In this document: piece by piece, positions 6,229-6,612 of the stretch
How positions within the stretch are numbered: the stretch's first letter is position 1
How the letters are laid out: each line of letters begins with the position of its first letter
NCBI GenBank assembly: GCA_002400445.1
Contig: DGQO01000098.1
Span: forward strand, 2,592-9,203
Length of the DNA stretch: 6,612 bases
Source of the DNA: Chitinophagaceae bacterium UBA4412
Lineage (GTDB): Bacteria > Bacteroidota > Bacteroidia > Chitinophagales > Chitinophagaceae
Reading direction: 5' to 3'
Notes under the pieces: model-generated
Database searches by the model: none
The model's input: only the letters and a program-made list of their open reading frames with translations
What the model was told of the DNA's origin: nothing
Made by a program: the position numbers and the translations under genes

Positions 6229-6612
6229 TTACCATTTTTTTTCCGTTGCCTTTGTCTCATTCCATGTTGTATAAACAGGGCTTTGCATTGCTGTATTTTC
6301 CGGCAATATTCTTAATGGTTCACATGCTTTGCAGTTGGCATACATTTCTGCAGGCAGTTGCTGGTATAGTTTTGTGCCTTCCGTTTTCCAGGCAAGCATT
6401 TCATCGCTTACCTGTTTGATGATTTTTGCAGGGTTGCCCACTACGAGGCTGCGGGGCGGTATCATTTCATTGGCTTTAATAAAGCTGAGTGCGCCCACAA
6501 TAGATTCATCGCCCAGTTGCACATTATCCATGATAACGGCGTTCATACCTACAAGGCTATTGGTACCAATGGTAGCGCCATGAATTACGGCGCCGTGGCC
6601 GATGTGCGCACC
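6229..6612 (-). CDS. paaY: PaaY/CaiE-like hexapeptide-repeat protein (gamma-carbonic anhydrase family), N-terminus missing
   Basis: The frame is open to the right edge, so the N-terminal part is missing; 127 residues are visible. They begin GAHIGHGAVIHG and continue with left-handed beta-helix hexapeptide repeats (ATIGTN, SLVGMN, AVIMDN, VQLGDE, SIVGAL), then PRSLVVGNPAKIIKQVSDEMLAWK and a C-terminal helical tail. The two His in GHGAVIHG, five residues apart, match the last two zinc ligands of gamma-carbonic anhydrases; the first ligand would be outside. The order VGMNAVIMD, SIVGA, VGNPAK and ELAWK-like end closely follows E. coli PaaY/CaiE, where PaaY is a thioesterase linked to phenylacetate catabolism. 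An internal ATG at 6546 is not the start, since repeat sequence continues upstream. It sits 9 bases before the Uma2 gene. A general carbonic-anhydrase-like or acyltransferase-like role is the alternative, so the gene symbol is tentative. Confidence 0.85.
   Translation of the reverse strand, partial: GAHIGHGAVIHGATIGTNSLVGMNAVIMDNVQLGDESIVGALSFIKANEMIPPRSLVVGNPAKIIKQVSDEMLAWKTEGTKLYQQLPAEMYANCKACEPLRILPENTAMQSPVYTTWNETKATEKKW

Noticed and set aside
6329..6583. 84-codon open frame on the plus strand at the right end
   Set aside because: It is antisense to the hexapeptide repeats of the PaaY-like gene, which explain the sequence fully.
1..6612. Search for tRNA, CRISPR, insertion sequence, attachment site or defence system
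   Set aside because: No spaced direct repeats, tRNA-like stems, terminal inverted repeats or transposase frames were seen. The single Uma2 protein has no defence partner.

Overview
The window looks like ordinary chromosomal DNA from a member of the Bacteroidota, most likely Chitinophagaceae-like. The protein families (an Obg GTPase without the OCT domain, a FabH with a long insertion, a GSGNGLA-type lipid kinase, a Uma2 protein, a small Cys-rich lipoprotein) fit that phylum. So does the absence of a recognisable Shine-Dalgarno sequence before any of the six starts that can be seen. GC content is moderate. The family-level placement is inference. Coding density is very high: eight genes, two of them cut by the window edges, with no gap longer than 56 bases.

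Layout from left to right. (1) 1-1242, plus strand: the C-terminal part of a patatin-like phospholipase, open at the left edge. (2) 1239-5198, minus strand: a compact four-gene run, read right to left as obg, a CPBP-family membrane protein, fabH and a lipid kinase, with gaps of 6, 52 and 14 bases. The kinase meets the phospholipase tail to tail, and their stop codons overlap in the tetranucleotide CTAA. (3) 5199-5254: a 56-base divergent intergenic region holding the starts of obg (minus) and of a small lipoprotein gene (plus). (4) 5255-5647, plus strand: the lipoprotein. (5) 5683-6612, minus strand: a Uma2-family protein lying 9 bases downstream of a PaaY/gamma-carbonic-anhydrase-like hexapeptide protein whose N-terminus is beyond the right edge.

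How the genes may work together. Obg supports ribosome assembly. FabH starts fatty acid synthesis. The lipid kinase phosphorylates a lipid such as diacylglycerol or a sphingoid base, and the convergent patatin protein probably hydrolyses acyl lipids. The left two thirds therefore has a loose membrane-lipid theme around a housekeeping GTPase. The right end may belong to a phenylacetate-type or CoA-thioester gene set that continues outside the window.

I found no mobile element, CRISPR array, RNA gene or clear new system. The points most worth a second look are the CPBP protein, which seems to lack two of the four usual catalytic residues, and the uncharacterised Cys-rich lipoprotein.
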